A DNA stretch of 64,000 nucleotides from Carposina sasakii (GCA_014607495.2 CP053170.1:4898001-4962000), one strand, 5' to 3'; positions 31,910 to 42,707 are shown, numbered from the stretch's first letter. Numbers and translations: made by a program. The notes: generated from the letters alone by a model not told the origin.

Positions 31910-32080
31910 TATACACGTCCCGAAACGCGGTACCCAAAATTGCAAGATCATAAGGAATGTCGCAGCCACGTTTAGGATGATCAGTGACAAGTTACTAACT
32001 TATCGCCTGAGAGATTGCCCGAGTTCCTTATTCGACTCTTACGACTTGCAGGAAAGGAGATGTAGCTGATGTACATCACA
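31910..32080 (+). repeat. Dispersed repeat N, fairly long copy
   Basis: 'acgtcccgaaacgcggtacc', 'aattgcaagatcataagga', 'tgtcgcagccacgtttagga', 'tgacaagttactaacttatc', 'gcctgagagattgcccgag' and 'cttgcaggaaaggagatgta'. Opposite orientation to the 17985 copy. Confidence 0.65.
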
Positions 32081-32620
32081 AGATCTTTTATTATACATAT
32101 CATGAACGTATAAAGAATAACGGACAGCAATACACAGAGTGAAGCATTCATAATAAGCTCGGCGACGATATTCCATGGAGTAGGGATGTGTATTGAAGCG
32201 TTATCCACCCACACATACAAACCATAGTAACCTCGGCGCCTATTAGAAAATACGCATACATGCGCAACGCGCCGCCATTACGGTGTAATGGCGGCATAAG
32301 TTCAATCTTTTACACATACATACATGTACACTGCTATGTTCCCGAAATCGGTTAGCCAGTACCTATGCCTTAATCAATGAAAATAACACAGCATATCTCA
32401 TAAAGAGGATTTAAAATTCTTCTGTAGTTGGTGCCAAGTCAATAATATCCTCATATTTTTAAGATGCCGTCATTAGGAGATCGTTTATGAAGTTTAAAAA
32501 TACATTAATATCAATTTGTCGTAATGAAATATTTTCTCAGTGGTGACAACTTAGGGGTTTTACCATTAGAATTAAGGGGGAAAAAAGATAACTAGGGGAA
32601 TTTTAGGGACACAATTTTTT
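32081..32620. other. Unique DNA between N and the solo LTR
   Basis: A GC-rich patch with an inverted pair CCGCCATTAC / GTAATGGCGG lies at 32271-32296. No gene signal found. Confidence 0.45.
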
Positions 32621-32626
32621 TAAGGT

Positions 32627-33674
32627 TGTAACGCGGCGTATTCCAAGGGATGAATTTGGGGTACGCCGGGCTACTCCCTATGACCCAGCCGGGGGGCTAG
32701 ATTAGGGATTTCTGAGTGAACAGAGTTTGGGAGTCGGGATAGTGAGAGAAACACACGATACACATTCATTTACGTATAATCTTACTTTAGTTAGAGATCA
32801 TCTAATACATAAGTTTACGTCAGTCACGGGACCTGACTATGGACGCGGTTTGTAACACTAGATTTAGTTAACAGGCGGAAGGCCAGACTAGACAAGGATT
32901 GCGGAGGGCAAGCTACAGGTTTGTAATTACAATCACTTAGGTACATTCACTTATTCACGATCTAGACTATACCTAGCTTAGGGAAGTATCGGACTTCCCT
33001 CGGGAAACTAACTGGCGGGCTCGGTCGCAGTACGAGCGGAATAACGGGATATACGCGGCGGGAGCGCGAGTTGGATGAGCGTCTACGGCGCGGGTATGAA
33101 ACGTCCTGTCCACGGCTATGCCTGACGGTCAGAGAACCTGACACGATCTTTACCCGAATCAAAGGTTCGCCTGACAGTCAGACGGCGTGGACTCGGTTAT
33201 TCCGAGGACGTGCAAAAAGCGGGAATGCACCTTCGGCGTCGGGACCCGTATCGCGGAACGTCCTGCACTAGTTGGATCTAATGGTTTCGGGGTCCTGACA
33301 CGATCTTTACCCGAATCAAAGGTCCCTTTAACAACTAGACGACTAGGGCTTTGCACCTGGCAAATTGAGGACGTGGGCATTCACCTCCGGTAGCTGACGT
33401 GGACGTGCAGAGGGCACTAACCACCGAACGTGAATGCTGGCGCGCGGCTTTTCCAACTAGTTTTATTGCTTCGTTGGCGGCGGTCGGTAGCGGGGTGAGC
33501 GGGACGCGGTTGTCGCTCACGGGATGCGGGAATCGTCCGCGGAATGCGGGAGTCGCTTGCGGGATGCTGGCGGGGCGCGCGGTGTGCGGGCGGTGCTGCG
33601 TCCCCTCCGGTCTCTCGCCTCGTTCGCAGCTGTGACTCTGCCATCTCCCTTGTGACGTCGCTGGTGGCGTCACA
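32627..33674. repeat. Solo LTR of an LTR retrotransposon
   Basis: 1048 bp starting TGTAACGC and ending GCGTCACA: canonical TG...CA ends that form a short imperfect inverted repeat. The 4-bp target duplication AGGT is at 32623-32626 and 33675-33678. No second copy exists in the window and no gag/pol coding lies on either side, so it is solo, presumably from LTR-LTR recombination. GC rises strongly toward the right end. A 26-base word, 'ctgacacgatctttacccg' plus 'aatcaaa', occurs at 33139 and 33297. Many long frames here (up to 125 codons, minus) are GC artefacts. Gypsy-type is suggested by 4-bp duplication only; transcriptional direction is undecided. Confidence 0.75.
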
Positions 33675-33737
33675 AGGTTTGTTTTAGGGGTAACGTGTAT
33701 TGTCCGTTTCATAGAGTAGTTCCGATGGTGACGACGC

Positions 33738-33830
33738 TAATTGATGATCTCCGACCGTATTTCGGCCAAGGCGACCAATCTCTACGGAGATTGGCCAGGT
33801 ACGCAGGAGATATTATAGTATACAACTATG
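33738..33830 (-). repeat. Fragment of SINE S3 (3' part)
   Basis: 'gatgatctccgaccgtattt', 'cggccaaggcgaccaatctc' and 'tacggagattggccaggtac' are the reverse complement of 49855-49930 within the S3 SINE. It lies just right of the solo LTR. Confidence 0.7.
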
Positions 33831-34044
33831 TGTATGACCATATTCTTGGGGGTAATATTGGATGTGGGTTAGCAGCATTGTATTTTCTTTGAATTCAACA
33901 GTTTTCTGTTAAAGTTTAGCTGTCGATTTTATTATTTGTTTTATTGCTTGTATGCTAATTTTATAACATTTATCAAAATGTTAAGTATGTGTTATTGTAA
34001 CTCCTCTTCATTATTAAATTATAGCCAATGTTATTTAATTTTAT

Positions 34045-34172
34045 CTCAACTGATGCGAGACTTCACTAGAACTCACCAGCTGCATCTCCTTCCGTGTACG
34101 TCGTAAGAGTCGTCTCGGGCATTCTCTCAGACACTAAACTAGAAACTCGTCACTGGTCATTTACATATGTGA
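34045..34172 (-). repeat. Dispersed repeat N, partial copy
   Basis: 'cagctgcatctccttccgtg', 'cgtaagagtcgtctcgggc', 'aactagaaactcgtcactgg' and 'tcatttacat' match N in reverse. It is cut by the H3 element. Confidence 0.6.
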
Positions 34173-34585
34173 GGTACCTAAGCATGAACCATTTTACGCG
34201 CCGTAACGTTATTTATTATAGAGATACATAGAATAAAAAGTCTCCAGAAGGAGTCATCAATGACAAATATATGCCGGGTAGTGAAGCAAAAAACGAGGCA
34301 GAAATCCAGCATCTTCGGCACTTCCAACCCGAAAATTGTTGCCAAATCGAGAAATATTATCACTTTTTAAAGTTTTAATATAGTAATTAGGTTGTAAAAA
34401 TTTCCCATATGCCCAAAATAGGCTAAATGTGACTCATAAAGGGGAGAAATAAAATTCAACTAGGTCAATTTGACCGACTAAATCAAAAATATGCGTGATC
34501 ACGGGTTCTGGGACTTATTATTCTATGTAGAGATATAACTGTTGGATGATAGCGATACGGACTATCGAGAGGTTCGGGCTAGCCA
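34173..34585. mobile_element. Foldback MITE, family H, copy 3, interrupted by W
   Basis: Left arm 'cctaagcatgaaccatttta' and 'cgcgccgtaacgtt'; right arm 'agcgatacggactatcg' and 'gagaggttcgggctagcc'. The arms, adjacent in copy 2, are separated here by a 303-bp W element plus one copy of its target duplication. Confidence 0.75.
34226..34528. mobile_element. Inverted-repeat element W inside H3, 6-bp target duplication
   Basis: Ends ACATAGAAT and ATTCTATGT; slightly further in, 'aaaaagtc' and 'gacttatta' continue the inversion. AGAGAT flanks both sides (34220-34225 and 34529-34534). Interior 'gccgggtagtgaagc', 'aaaacgaggcagaaatcc', 'agcatcttcggc' and 'ctaaatgtgactcataaagg' recur at 46285-46500. 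Non-coding. Confidence 0.8.
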
Positions 34586-35631
34586 CACTGTACCTTTCCG
34601 TGCAGTAAATAAAGAATATTTGAAGTTGCTCTATTAAAATAATGTGCAGCGTCGCGTCTCGGTGTGAACTGACCCTAACTACATAGTAGCTAACACTAAC
34701 CTACTAACCCTTGTAATTTAGGAGGATCTAAATCATATCCAATCTACATCCGTTGGCAAGACGAACGACTCGGCTCATTTGACAGACGAAATCGCATCGG
34801 AATCGCATCGCAAACGCAATTAGAACGCCCATTACGACGCGCCCGTATTTATCACTTGGAAGTGAACCAAAAGTTTCATTGATGCGAGCCGATTCTGCTA
34901 GACGATGGATTAATCGGTTTTGAAGAAACTCTATTTAATTAGGAACGGCCGCTTATAACTCATTAAAACAAATCAAGTTTTCTCCATTCCCGTGGGAATT
35001 ACGGGATACCTTTCTTAGTGCCAAATTTTAACTTTCTACACTCGGTAGCATTGTCAGTATCAGAAGACCTTTGATAATTTGGTAACATGAACAGCATAAG
35101 ACTTGTCCACGCATTAGGTCGTAAACATTGTGGCTGTTAAAATGTTTTGATGTACTTATTAGGTATATATTTTAATTCGACCTATCGATAAGCTTTATTT
35201 ATTAATATAAATTATATAAGTTTATTAAATAAGTTATACGAAGACGAACTTAACGCTACATTCTATTACAGTAACCAGTATTGCTGGATCTGTAAGTCAT
35301 TTTAGTTAGCAGTATTAACCCAGCACCAATTGACCTGCATTGTATAAAGTACCCACTTATTGTATGACGTTAGTGCCCTAAAACGTTATTATAGACGTCC
35401 TATATAATCCTAATATTGTAGTAAGTTCTTATCGCCAGCTCTTATATTAGGATCACTTAGATGTTCGTGATTCAAAGTTCGTGATTCAAAATCACATTAA
35501 TTACTTTTGGCTAAGTTAAGGTATTTAAAAAATTTTAGAAAATGTTACAATGACGAACTTTTGTCGGTTCGAATAGAAAACAACGTTCCTTATCTAAGCC
35601 CCCAGTATTTTGGATGTAGATATTGTATGAT
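34586..35631. promoter_or_regulatory. Non-repeat DNA with a candidate conserved noncoding block (34730-34990)
   Basis: 34730-34990 is more balanced in composition than its surroundings ('gacgaacgactcggctcat', 'atcgcatcggaatcgcatcg', 'tttaattaggaacggccgct', 'tataactcattaaaac') and shares nothing with the repeat families. It could be a regulatory element; only comparison between species would tell. The rest to 35631 is plain AT-rich DNA. Confidence 0.25.
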
Positions 35632-36048
35632 GTAAGTGGGTCATTGTCAAATTTTGAGCAATTTAAAAGGTCCTGAAGTGTTTATAATGTGTTGGAATAT
35701 GTAGTAACTACTAAAAAATATCATATACATAGTATAAGCTCGACATATTACTCTTGGTTTTTCTTTAATTTCCACAATTTATAGCTAGGGGTATGCAAAA
35801 TGTACAACTCTGTTACCGTCTCAGGTGTCTAGATACTGAAATACCAATGATGACCATTCTGTTACTATTAAAATTGGTCTGAGTTTTTTTTACATGATTA
35901 AACTATTTTCAGTACTTAGATCATTCCAATAATCAGTTTTATTTTGACACAATGAAATAATCAATTATCACAATTTTACTATAACATCCAAATATTTTCT
36001 TCTGGGGACAAGTTTACCTGCTCAAAATTTGACAATAACCCAAGTGCG
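35632..36048. mobile_element. Inverted-repeat element R
   Basis: Left arm GTGGGTCATTGTCAAATTTT then 'gagca' and right arm 'tgctcaaaatttgacaataa' then CCCAAGTGC, about 28 bp with two or three mismatches, 417 bp overall. The single copy and lack of a clear target duplication make MITE identity likely but unproved. Confidence 0.6.
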
Positions 36049-36065
36049 TACCTATATATCTATGA

Positions 36066-36215
36066 GCAGATTTTCCCAATAGTAAGATAGCCTATCTGAA
36101 GGATAAAGTTGATGCTGTCTCTGTCTCGATCAAGTTTAAGAGAAAGACAACATAAAATGTATCTCTTAAATCAATAAATATTTGGAAATCGCACCAATGG
36201 AAAGATTGGCCCTTA
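36066..36215 (-). mobile_element. MITE-like repeat P, copy 1
   Basis: 'attttcccaatagtaagata', 'gcctatctgaaggataaag', 'tgatgctgtctctgtctcga' and 'tcaagtttaagagaaagac' are the reverse complement of the copy at 56029-56149. The right end 'gattggccctta' resembles the complement of the left terminus. Confidence 0.6.
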
Positions 36216-36600
36216 AACGTTTCTATTAAAAGTTTGTATACATTTATATTAATGTACCTAAGCATGAGCAAACCGTTCATTTAAATAAAATCTATAAAAA
36301 CAAAGTAGCTATCTACCAAACATAAAACATCATATGTTTGTCCCATACTAATAATTCTTTCACACAGCCTATTTCTTTGTAATATCTTAACATTTTTCGC
36401 ATATTTTGCCGAGTCGAATCTTGCCAAAATATTATTCTAGCCTATCAGCTTTCCGAGTGAGTACACACCTGTATTTGTGAAGTCGGTTAAGGCATGAAAT
36501 ATGGACCGATTCTTTGGGTGTAATATTTATTTTCGCCATGAAGTATGCTTGTTGAATATTAATACGAGTAAGAGTGGTGCTGTGGATTAGAACATACTTA
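36216..36600. other. Unique AT-rich DNA, nothing recognised
   Basis: No shared repeat or coding signal found. Confidence 0.45.
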
Positions 36601-36604
36601 TATA

Positions 36605-36870
36605 CATTATATGTACTGTCTTCCTGAAATGGGGTTGCCAGACGTGCAGGATCATAAATAAGATCCTATAGGCAAGTTTAGCACGTCGGTGATAGATGTC
36701 AACAATCAGTGACAAATTGCTAGCCTATCGCCTATTATAGGCTCCAGAAGTTGTGAGAGATCTTGTCACTAATCTATTTACATCTGGCCCCGTCATTCCA
36801 AGTGTGGCTGTAAGATCTATTTCATAATCATAAATAAAGTTTTGGCTACCCCTTTTTGGAATCTATTCCG
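36605..36870. repeat. Two N repeats in inverted, head-to-tail-broken arrangement
   Basis: Plus-strand N from about 36610 ('gtcttcctgaaatggggttg', 'gtgcaggatcataaataag', 'aattgctagcctatcgcc') is followed from about 36765 by minus-strand N ('tctatttacatctggccccg', 'ttccaagtgtggctgtaaga', 'ttggctacccctttttgg'). Confidence 0.6.
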
Positions 36871-36919
36871 TATTGAAATGCAGGCTGAAGCCGCGCTGAA
36901 GCCTAGTCTATATGTATTA

Positions 36920-37223
36920 CCATAGAGGAATAAGATGTAGACATAGAGTGCTAATGTCATACTAACAGTTTCGATGCACCATTAGACTTTTCGGTGCCTC
37001 AAAATTCCAGTCCTTACACTTAGATTGCATTACTATACGTTACAATACATTAGTAATGTAGTACATTACTATACATTACACTAATAGAATCTAAGTATCA
37101 AGGACTGGAATTGTGAGGCATCGAAAAGTCTAATGGTGCATAGAGGAGATACCAAATCCCTGGGTGCAACCATCAAAAAGTTAGTATGACATTAGCACTC
37201 TATGATATCTTGTTCCTCTATGG
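36920..37223. mobile_element. Foldback MITE V with 5-bp target duplication TATTA
   Basis: Ends CCATAGAGGAAYAAGAT; the inner arms 'catagagtgctaatgtcata' and 'ctaac' match the right-hand complement almost perfectly. A second nested inverted pair ('ttccagtccttacacttag' and 'ctaagtatcaaggactgga') makes most of the 304 bp one hairpin. TATTA lies at 36915-36919 and 37224-37228. A 20-bp interior word recurs at 22850. Confidence 0.85.
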
Positions 37224-37228
37224 TATTA

Positions 37229-38285
37229 CGTTATAAATAGTAAACATGCGAACAGGCTTCCTAATGACAGAATCGATTACATGGAAACGGCTAAGCACAG
37301 TATTCAAACATTTCAAAATGGCGACATAAAAGTGAGCGATATCCGGTGACGATATCACTTTTCATTTCCTAAAAATGTAAATCGGGTAATGATCCGATGT
37401 TTGATAGCGGGAGGGACACACTGGGTATAAAGTTGTAGAATTGGGTAGAATTGTGCTTTTAAAAACATTTTTATTTTAATTAATTTTACATTATATTTTT
37501 AATAGAAATACTATAAGGTATCTACATTTCAAAATTTTGATGCCGAGTGCTAAAAAGTAGTCTTGTAAAAAATTAAGCATGCAAGACTACTTGCACATAG
37601 ATTAGTAAGTCAACATACATCGGGCTAAAGCTTCTATAGTGCAACATAGGCAGGTACCGAGTGTTTGCTACTCCATACAGTTTACTCCGAAATCTCAACG
37701 AACCGTTTATAAGCAGTGATACTCGTACGAGTACAAAATAATGCATTCTAAGAACGATAGCGCTAGCTGCTTTGTGAATGACTACATTATCTACGAGTAT
37801 GTACTAAATACTATACAGGCATAGGAGTTTCTCTATGAAACGAACTTTACCTATGCCATCATCGGCCTCAGAAAAAAAATCTTTAAAAATTAGATTTAAT
37901 CCATCAGAAGCCGCCAGTACTTATTCCATATTTATTAGCAAGCATGCCACGTCGACTGATTGTAAATTACAACGGAACCGACCCGAATTTTAACTGTGGT
38001 TCTGTAGGATTTAATTAATTTTGTCGCATTGCTCGTTTTGAAGTGAGCAATTGATTGGGGACGGCGGCAGGGACGTGCACCATATTTTAAAAGTTAAAAT
38101 ATGATGGCACACCTACTAATAACTGTCATAATCAGCAAAGTCAATGTAATTCATAATATAGAGTGGATAGGCACTTTCTAGGTAAACATGTACCACCTTA
38201 GGCCGCATCTTGCTTAACATCAGGCACGATGGCGGTCAAATGTTTGCCTAACTAACTGTAAAAAGAAAAAAAAAACGATTACAGC
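37229..38285. other. Unique DNA; candidate noncoding block at 37955-38060
   Basis: 'gtaggatttaattaattttg' and 'tgaagtgagcaattgattgg' sit in a balanced-composition block that does not match any family. No gene signal. Confidence 0.35.
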
Positions 38286-38286
38286 A

Positions 38287-38407
38287 CAATAGCCTATTGC
38301 AGTACACTGCTGGACGTAGGCATCTCCCGGGGCACGCAACAAGGCTACTGCAATTGGAGGTTTTTACCCTTAGTCACCACGCTGGGCTACTCTATGATAG
38401 TTCAACC
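38287..38407 (-). repeat. LINE tail L1, copy (minus)
   Basis: 'tagcctattgcagtacactg', 'ctggacgtaggcatctccc', 'gcaacaaggctactgcaatt' and 'agtcaccacgctgggctac'. Same non-coding tail as 40944 in the opposite direction. Confidence 0.75.
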
Positions 38408-38565
38408 GTAAGGTGTGGTCTAAGCGTGGAACGACATTTTCTGGCAGTGGAAAATACTACAGGCTTATAAAAAATAGGAAAGTATAGGTAGATATGATAA
38501 GAATCTCTTTATTTTATGATACTAAAAATTATTTTGGTGATTTTACATACATACATACATACATA

Positions 38566-38670
38566 TACATACGACTATGTTCGCAAAATGTGGTTGCCAG
38601 AACTGCGGTTTCATAAAAGTGATCCCACTGATAAAATTCGACTCTTAGAGCATTCACGAAGGGATATGCA
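38566..38670 (+). repeat. Dispersed repeat N, partial copy
   Basis: 'atacgactatgttcgcaaaa', 'tgtggttgccagaactgcgg' and 'ttcataaaagtgatccca' follow the N order. Preceded by a CATA microsatellite (38545-38566). Confidence 0.55.
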
Positions 38671-39019
38671 CGTAATACCTATACTCGTAGTATCAATGTA
38701 TCATCCCCACATGTATTCAAATAAGAAGGTTGTCATTTCAGCTTTAATTTTAAAAATTAAATCTAAAAAGTTTTCAACCTGAATATTAATGTCATAACCA
38801 TAGATAATGATCAAATTGAATTCGAATTAAAAGTTTTAAACAGGAAATCTTTCACAAACTTGAGATGAAACGTTTGAAGTGATTTAAATCGCTATATAGG
38901 TATTCATTAATAGACTTTACTTTCACAGATTGATGAAACTTTACTACAAGCCATAAACTATTTAATACTGAACAAGATTAACAATTATCTCGGTTACTTT
39001 TAATTTACATTCATACATT

Positions 39020-39058
39020 AACATACGGCTGTGTTCCCAAAATAAGTTACACATACAT
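39020..39058 (+). repeat. Short N fragment next to a family A MITE
   Basis: 'catacggctgtgttcccaaa' is the N start; the family A element begins two bases after it ends. Confidence 0.45.
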
Positions 39059-39060
39059 AT

Positions 39061-39432
39061 ACAGGGTGTTTATTTGTGGCCACCTTTAACAAAGGGTACG
39101 TATTCTATACATGAAGTAAAGTAAGTTTATGCCAAAAAAAATGCTGGGATTTTTTTTTTTTTTTTTAAATTCCTTGATCGTGCGAAATTTATAGTGTCTA
39201 GTGTTTATGTTAGTTTTTTTATAGACAGATATTAATTATTTTTCGTGAAAAAATCCTGTTACGCGCGTCTATGTGCATTTATGCAGAAAAACGCAGTCTA
39301 TTTATTCAACTTTGGACCCTAATATTTTGGAAACCAGACACTTCCCAGGTATGCTTCCATGGAGAAAAATGATCGTGATGATGAGAAGATTCCGTAGTTT
39401 TCGGGAACGTTGACGACCAAAAATCATCCTGT
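39061..39432 (-). mobile_element. MITE family A, full-length copy 7
   Basis: From ACAGGGTGTTTATTTGTGGC to 'acgaccaaaaatcatcctgt', TAT left and ATA right; 372 bp, reversed relative to copy 6. A poly-T run expands the central A/T tract. A TA microsatellite follows. Confidence 0.92.
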
Positions 39433-39479
39433 ATATACATATATATATATATAGTATAGAGCTCAATTCTATAATGGAT

Positions 39480-39800
39480 ATCGCACTCAATAAATTGATT
39501 GTCTTCCCTTAATTACCAAACGACAGCAGTGTCTACCTCCAACCGCCATTTTGGCAGCCATGATTGCCAAAGTTCGGATATTGACCAATCACAAAGGGAA
39601 TTGACCGCGCCAGCCAATCACACAATGGAAAATCTAGATTTGGAATTGAAATTTGAATGTGGTCTATTGTTTGTGGGACGCTCACTAATCTTTCCCTAAG
39701 CGTCTGTAATAAATTCACCGTCTGCCAGATTTCAAATTAATTGTTTCGAGCGTAGAATTTTATTCCTGCGGGAAAAGATGCCTAATTACCTTTGGTCATA
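39480..39800. promoter_or_regulatory. Candidate regulatory block with CCAAT-type boxes
   Basis: Non-repeat DNA containing 'gaccaatcacaaagg' and 'cagccaatcacacaatgg' (two CCAAT boxes about 30 bases apart) and 'accgccattttggcagcca'. Composition is balanced. It could be an enhancer or the promoter of an unseen gene. The opposed short frames at 39499-39718 overlap in antiphase and are not called. Confidence 0.25.
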
Positions 39801-39934
39801 CCTTAGCTTAAAAAAAGTTGAATAGCTACCTAGATACCCGGTATCGTACAAAATCCAGCCTCAATATTTAGCACGCAAACGTGTTATGATATACTTCCGT
39901 TTTTTTTTAATTCTTTAAATGAAACAGTATAAAG

Positions 39935-40010
39935 TTGACTGTGGGGTGTTGGGGGAGTGGGGGAGGCTTCAGCAGTGGACTTCTCATGGCTGAGAATGAT
40001 GATAAAGGTG
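39935..40010 (+). repeat. RTE-like LINE 3' tail
   Basis: 'gttgggggagtgggggaggc', 'ttcagcagtggacttctcat' and 'ggctgagaatgatgat' match the end of the 14128-14368 remnant, with a short tail. Confidence 0.6.
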
Positions 40011-40755
40011 ACTATTATTTTATTCTGATTAAAACCTTATTGCTCTGCAATCTTCTTTTCGGCATCATGGAACGTGACGCCGTCACCGCGCTCGTATAGT
40101 GTAGAGTCTGTTTCACCGTATCAGGTTCTTTTGGATGGCGCTAGTTACTATGTACATGACTACATTATCTGTGTCATTGCATACAAAACATGTTAGTTTT
40201 TAAAGGAGGCATGACAGTATATTTGATCTAAGCATAGACTATCTCTTCAAGAATGCAGATTGTTAAAAATACATTGTAGGTACTCCTTTATCTCTATCGT
40301 GACGTCACAACAACAAAGGGCGAAGTGAATTACGGCGATGTGATCTTTTATAATGTACTTTGGAATTAAGTTGTTCTACATTGTATTCTCTTGAGAGAAA
40401 AGGTAAAGAATTCGCTGGGTGGGCAAAATAAAGATGTTTTTTTGTACAAAATAGTATTTCATTACTTATTTCATTTTTACCTATGTCTGTGGTAAGTGAC
40501 TTTGAATGGTATGATGATGATCGCCTTTGATTAAAGTTGATACATTACTAAGTCTATTAGTAACATTTCAACTTTCAAAGATAGTAAAAGCGCAATGGAT
40601 TAGCAATGCCTAATATGTATGTAAATAAGTTACGAAAAGTTGTTAATTTGACTGTATTTTCGTTTACTTTGTTATTTAAAAGCAATTGATACACGATTTT
40701 TTCGGTATCTGTTAATTTGTATAAGAATAGGTATATTCTGTATTATGGTGTCCCC
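40011..40755. other. Unique DNA, nothing recognised
   Basis: No family repeats. 'gtgacgccgtcac', a short palindrome, at 40074. No gene signal. Confidence 0.4.
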
Positions 40756-40759
40756 AAAG

Positions 40760-40915
40760 AGGCTGCGCAGAAGTATGTTATTACTTACACACTCATTTTT
40801 ACTATTTAGTTAGCGTAATTATTTCCACGTGGTAAGGGGTAAGTCTACCACCGCTTTTTAGGCACAAATGAAATAACCTAGCGACTAGATCTAGATTTAG
40901 CCGTAATAACTATTA
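40760..40915 (+). repeat. S3-associated module, copy
   Basis: 'cccaaagaggctgcgcagaa', 'acacactcatttttactat', 'cacgtggtaaggggtaagtc' and 'taccaccgctttttaggcac' match 49955-50080 and, more distantly, 59600-59740. Confidence 0.6.
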
Positions 40916-40943
40916 ATTTGGTTTTTTTTCTGGGGTATCACCG

Positions 40944-41063
40944 ACCCGCCTGCCCAGCGTGGTGACTATGGGCAAATACCCCCCATGGCACTCTTGTGGC
41001 GTACCCTGGGGGAGGCCTACGTCCAGCAGTGGACTGCAATAGGCTGATGATGATGATGATGAT
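40944..41063 (+). repeat. LINE tail L1, plus copy with (GAT)n
   Basis: 'tgcccagcgtggtgactatg', 'tgtggcgtaccctgggggag', 'gcctacgtccagcagtggac' and 'tgcaataggc', followed by TGATGATGATGATGATGA. Reference copy for the L1 tail. Confidence 0.8.
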
Positions 41064-41488
41064 TCCTTATGTGCGATATTATAAACTTATTCTATGATCT
41101 TGCCAACAAAATACCTAAATAGTTATAGTAATATCCGATCTATTTCTTATGAGCATTTTGCCTATTGGGAAATAGCAATATGTCCACCAGATTATAAATT
41201 CTGCCATAATTAATAAGCCTTTGGGGTAATCCGGATAAATCGGGTTTCCCAATATCAACATTAATACGTCTATTTCATGGGATATACACATCATAATATT
41301 TATCAGATCATCGACCCCTATAATAAGAGTCCGCATAATTATTATTATACGAGTTTTAAAAAAACACAACACAAATCAAAATTACTATGTCGTTTATTGA
41401 AATTAAAGCTCCAGATCCATAATCCATAGGTCTTATTTCGATTCATCTATTGTAATTACATAATAGAGTAATCTATGTCAACCTATAT
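41064..41488. other. AT-rich DNA; unsupported 85-codon minus frame
   Basis: The minus-strand frame at 41115-41372 contains 'ILGNPIYPDYPKGLLIMAE' and is Ile/Met-rich. It might be an old coding remnant, but no start context, splice sites or family were recognised. Confidence 0.25.
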
Positions 41489-42184
41489 ATACACTGAAAA
41501 AACGTAACGGCTATAAATAAACAAGTTGCCGCTATTTACAACCGAGTAACTTGCTTCGTATGGAGCCTGCAAAGTTCGTTGTTAAAATTACACAAGTCAA
41601 ATTCGTTAACATCTGTTGGTAATATAAACCGAGTAAGGTGGTTAAAAAATAAGTATTCAAGGTTTGTTGCTTCTATCCTAGTCACTCAGTAAATTTAGCA
41701 AACCTATTTACTATAGTGAATAGCGAGTTACTCTGTTAACAATACCCAACGTACTCTGTTGTGTTTAGCAAAGTAATTCAGTGGGCTCAAATATTTTGTT
41801 TCGTAAAACTAGCTAGGAAGCTTGGTAATGTTTATCATGTTTATTGGGTAGGGACAGCCAATCTACTTTGTTACTTCTACTCAAATCAATTTGGCATACG
41901 TAGCCAAGTTACTGGGTACTGTCAATCGTGTTCATTGGGTAACTATAACTAAATACTCTGTTCTTTCTAGTCAATTAAGATTGGTAAATTTACTAAATAG
42001 CCAAGTTACTTTGTATTATGAGGCGGGTTTATTAGGTTACCATAGCTAAAATACTTTTTTCCTTCTAGCCAATTGAAGTTGCTATTTTTAGCCAAGTTAC
42101 TTTGAATTCTTAAGCGAGATTTTCGGTAATCATAGCTAAAATACTTTATTGCAAGTACCAATTTAAACGACACATCTAAATATA

Positions 42185-42450
42185 CAGGTGTTGCAAAAAT
42201 ATTCGTAATAACTTTAAGGGGTGTTTCTATTCATTATTATGATGAACTTTTACTATGCGACCAACTCCGAAATTGCGAAAAAAAAATCAGTTGTTCCATT
42301 CAAATGTTCAATACCCAATTCACAGACATGGACTTCAGTCCAGCTGATTTTTTTTCAGCGATTTTGGAGTTGGTCCCATAATAAAAGTAGTTCATAATAA
42401 TGAGTAGAAAAAGCCCTTAAAGTCATTACGGGTATTTTTATAACATCCTG
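42185..42450. mobile_element. Foldback MITE, family C, inside element E
   Basis: After TA, CAGGTGTTGCAAAAATATTC; the right end 'gggtatttttataacatcctg' is its diverged complement. The inner arms pair well: 'actttaaggggtgtttctat' with 'tagaaaaagcccttaaagt', and 'aactccgaaattgcg' with 'cgattttggagtt'. Same TA|CAGG end type as families A, B and D. Confidence 0.8.
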
Positions 42451-42707
42451 CATATTTTTAGTATAAGCTGACCTGTGACTGTTCATAGGCTTTACGAACA
42501 GTGCGAGGTAAGCTCATACTGAAAATATGTACTTAGTTCGATATGTTGTCATTTGTACCATTGTTACTCGCAGTGCAGTGGGCAAAAATTTGGCATGTCG
42601 AAAAAAAACCAATGAAATGTTCATGCAGTAAAACAACAGTCATTTTGCCGACAGACCAAAAATAGAAGAAACTGAAAGAAAAATATGTACATAAATAAAA
42701 TAAGCTT

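Noticed and set aside
33335..33712. 125-codon minus-strand frame and several overlapping frames
   Set aside because: They lie across the GC-rich end of the solo LTR on both strands in several phases, the pattern expected from few A/T-rich stop codons and not from a gene.
41115..41372. 85-codon minus frame
   Set aside because: Ile/Met/Tyr-rich as expected of AT-rich DNA; no supporting signals, although it remains the least implausible of the short frames.
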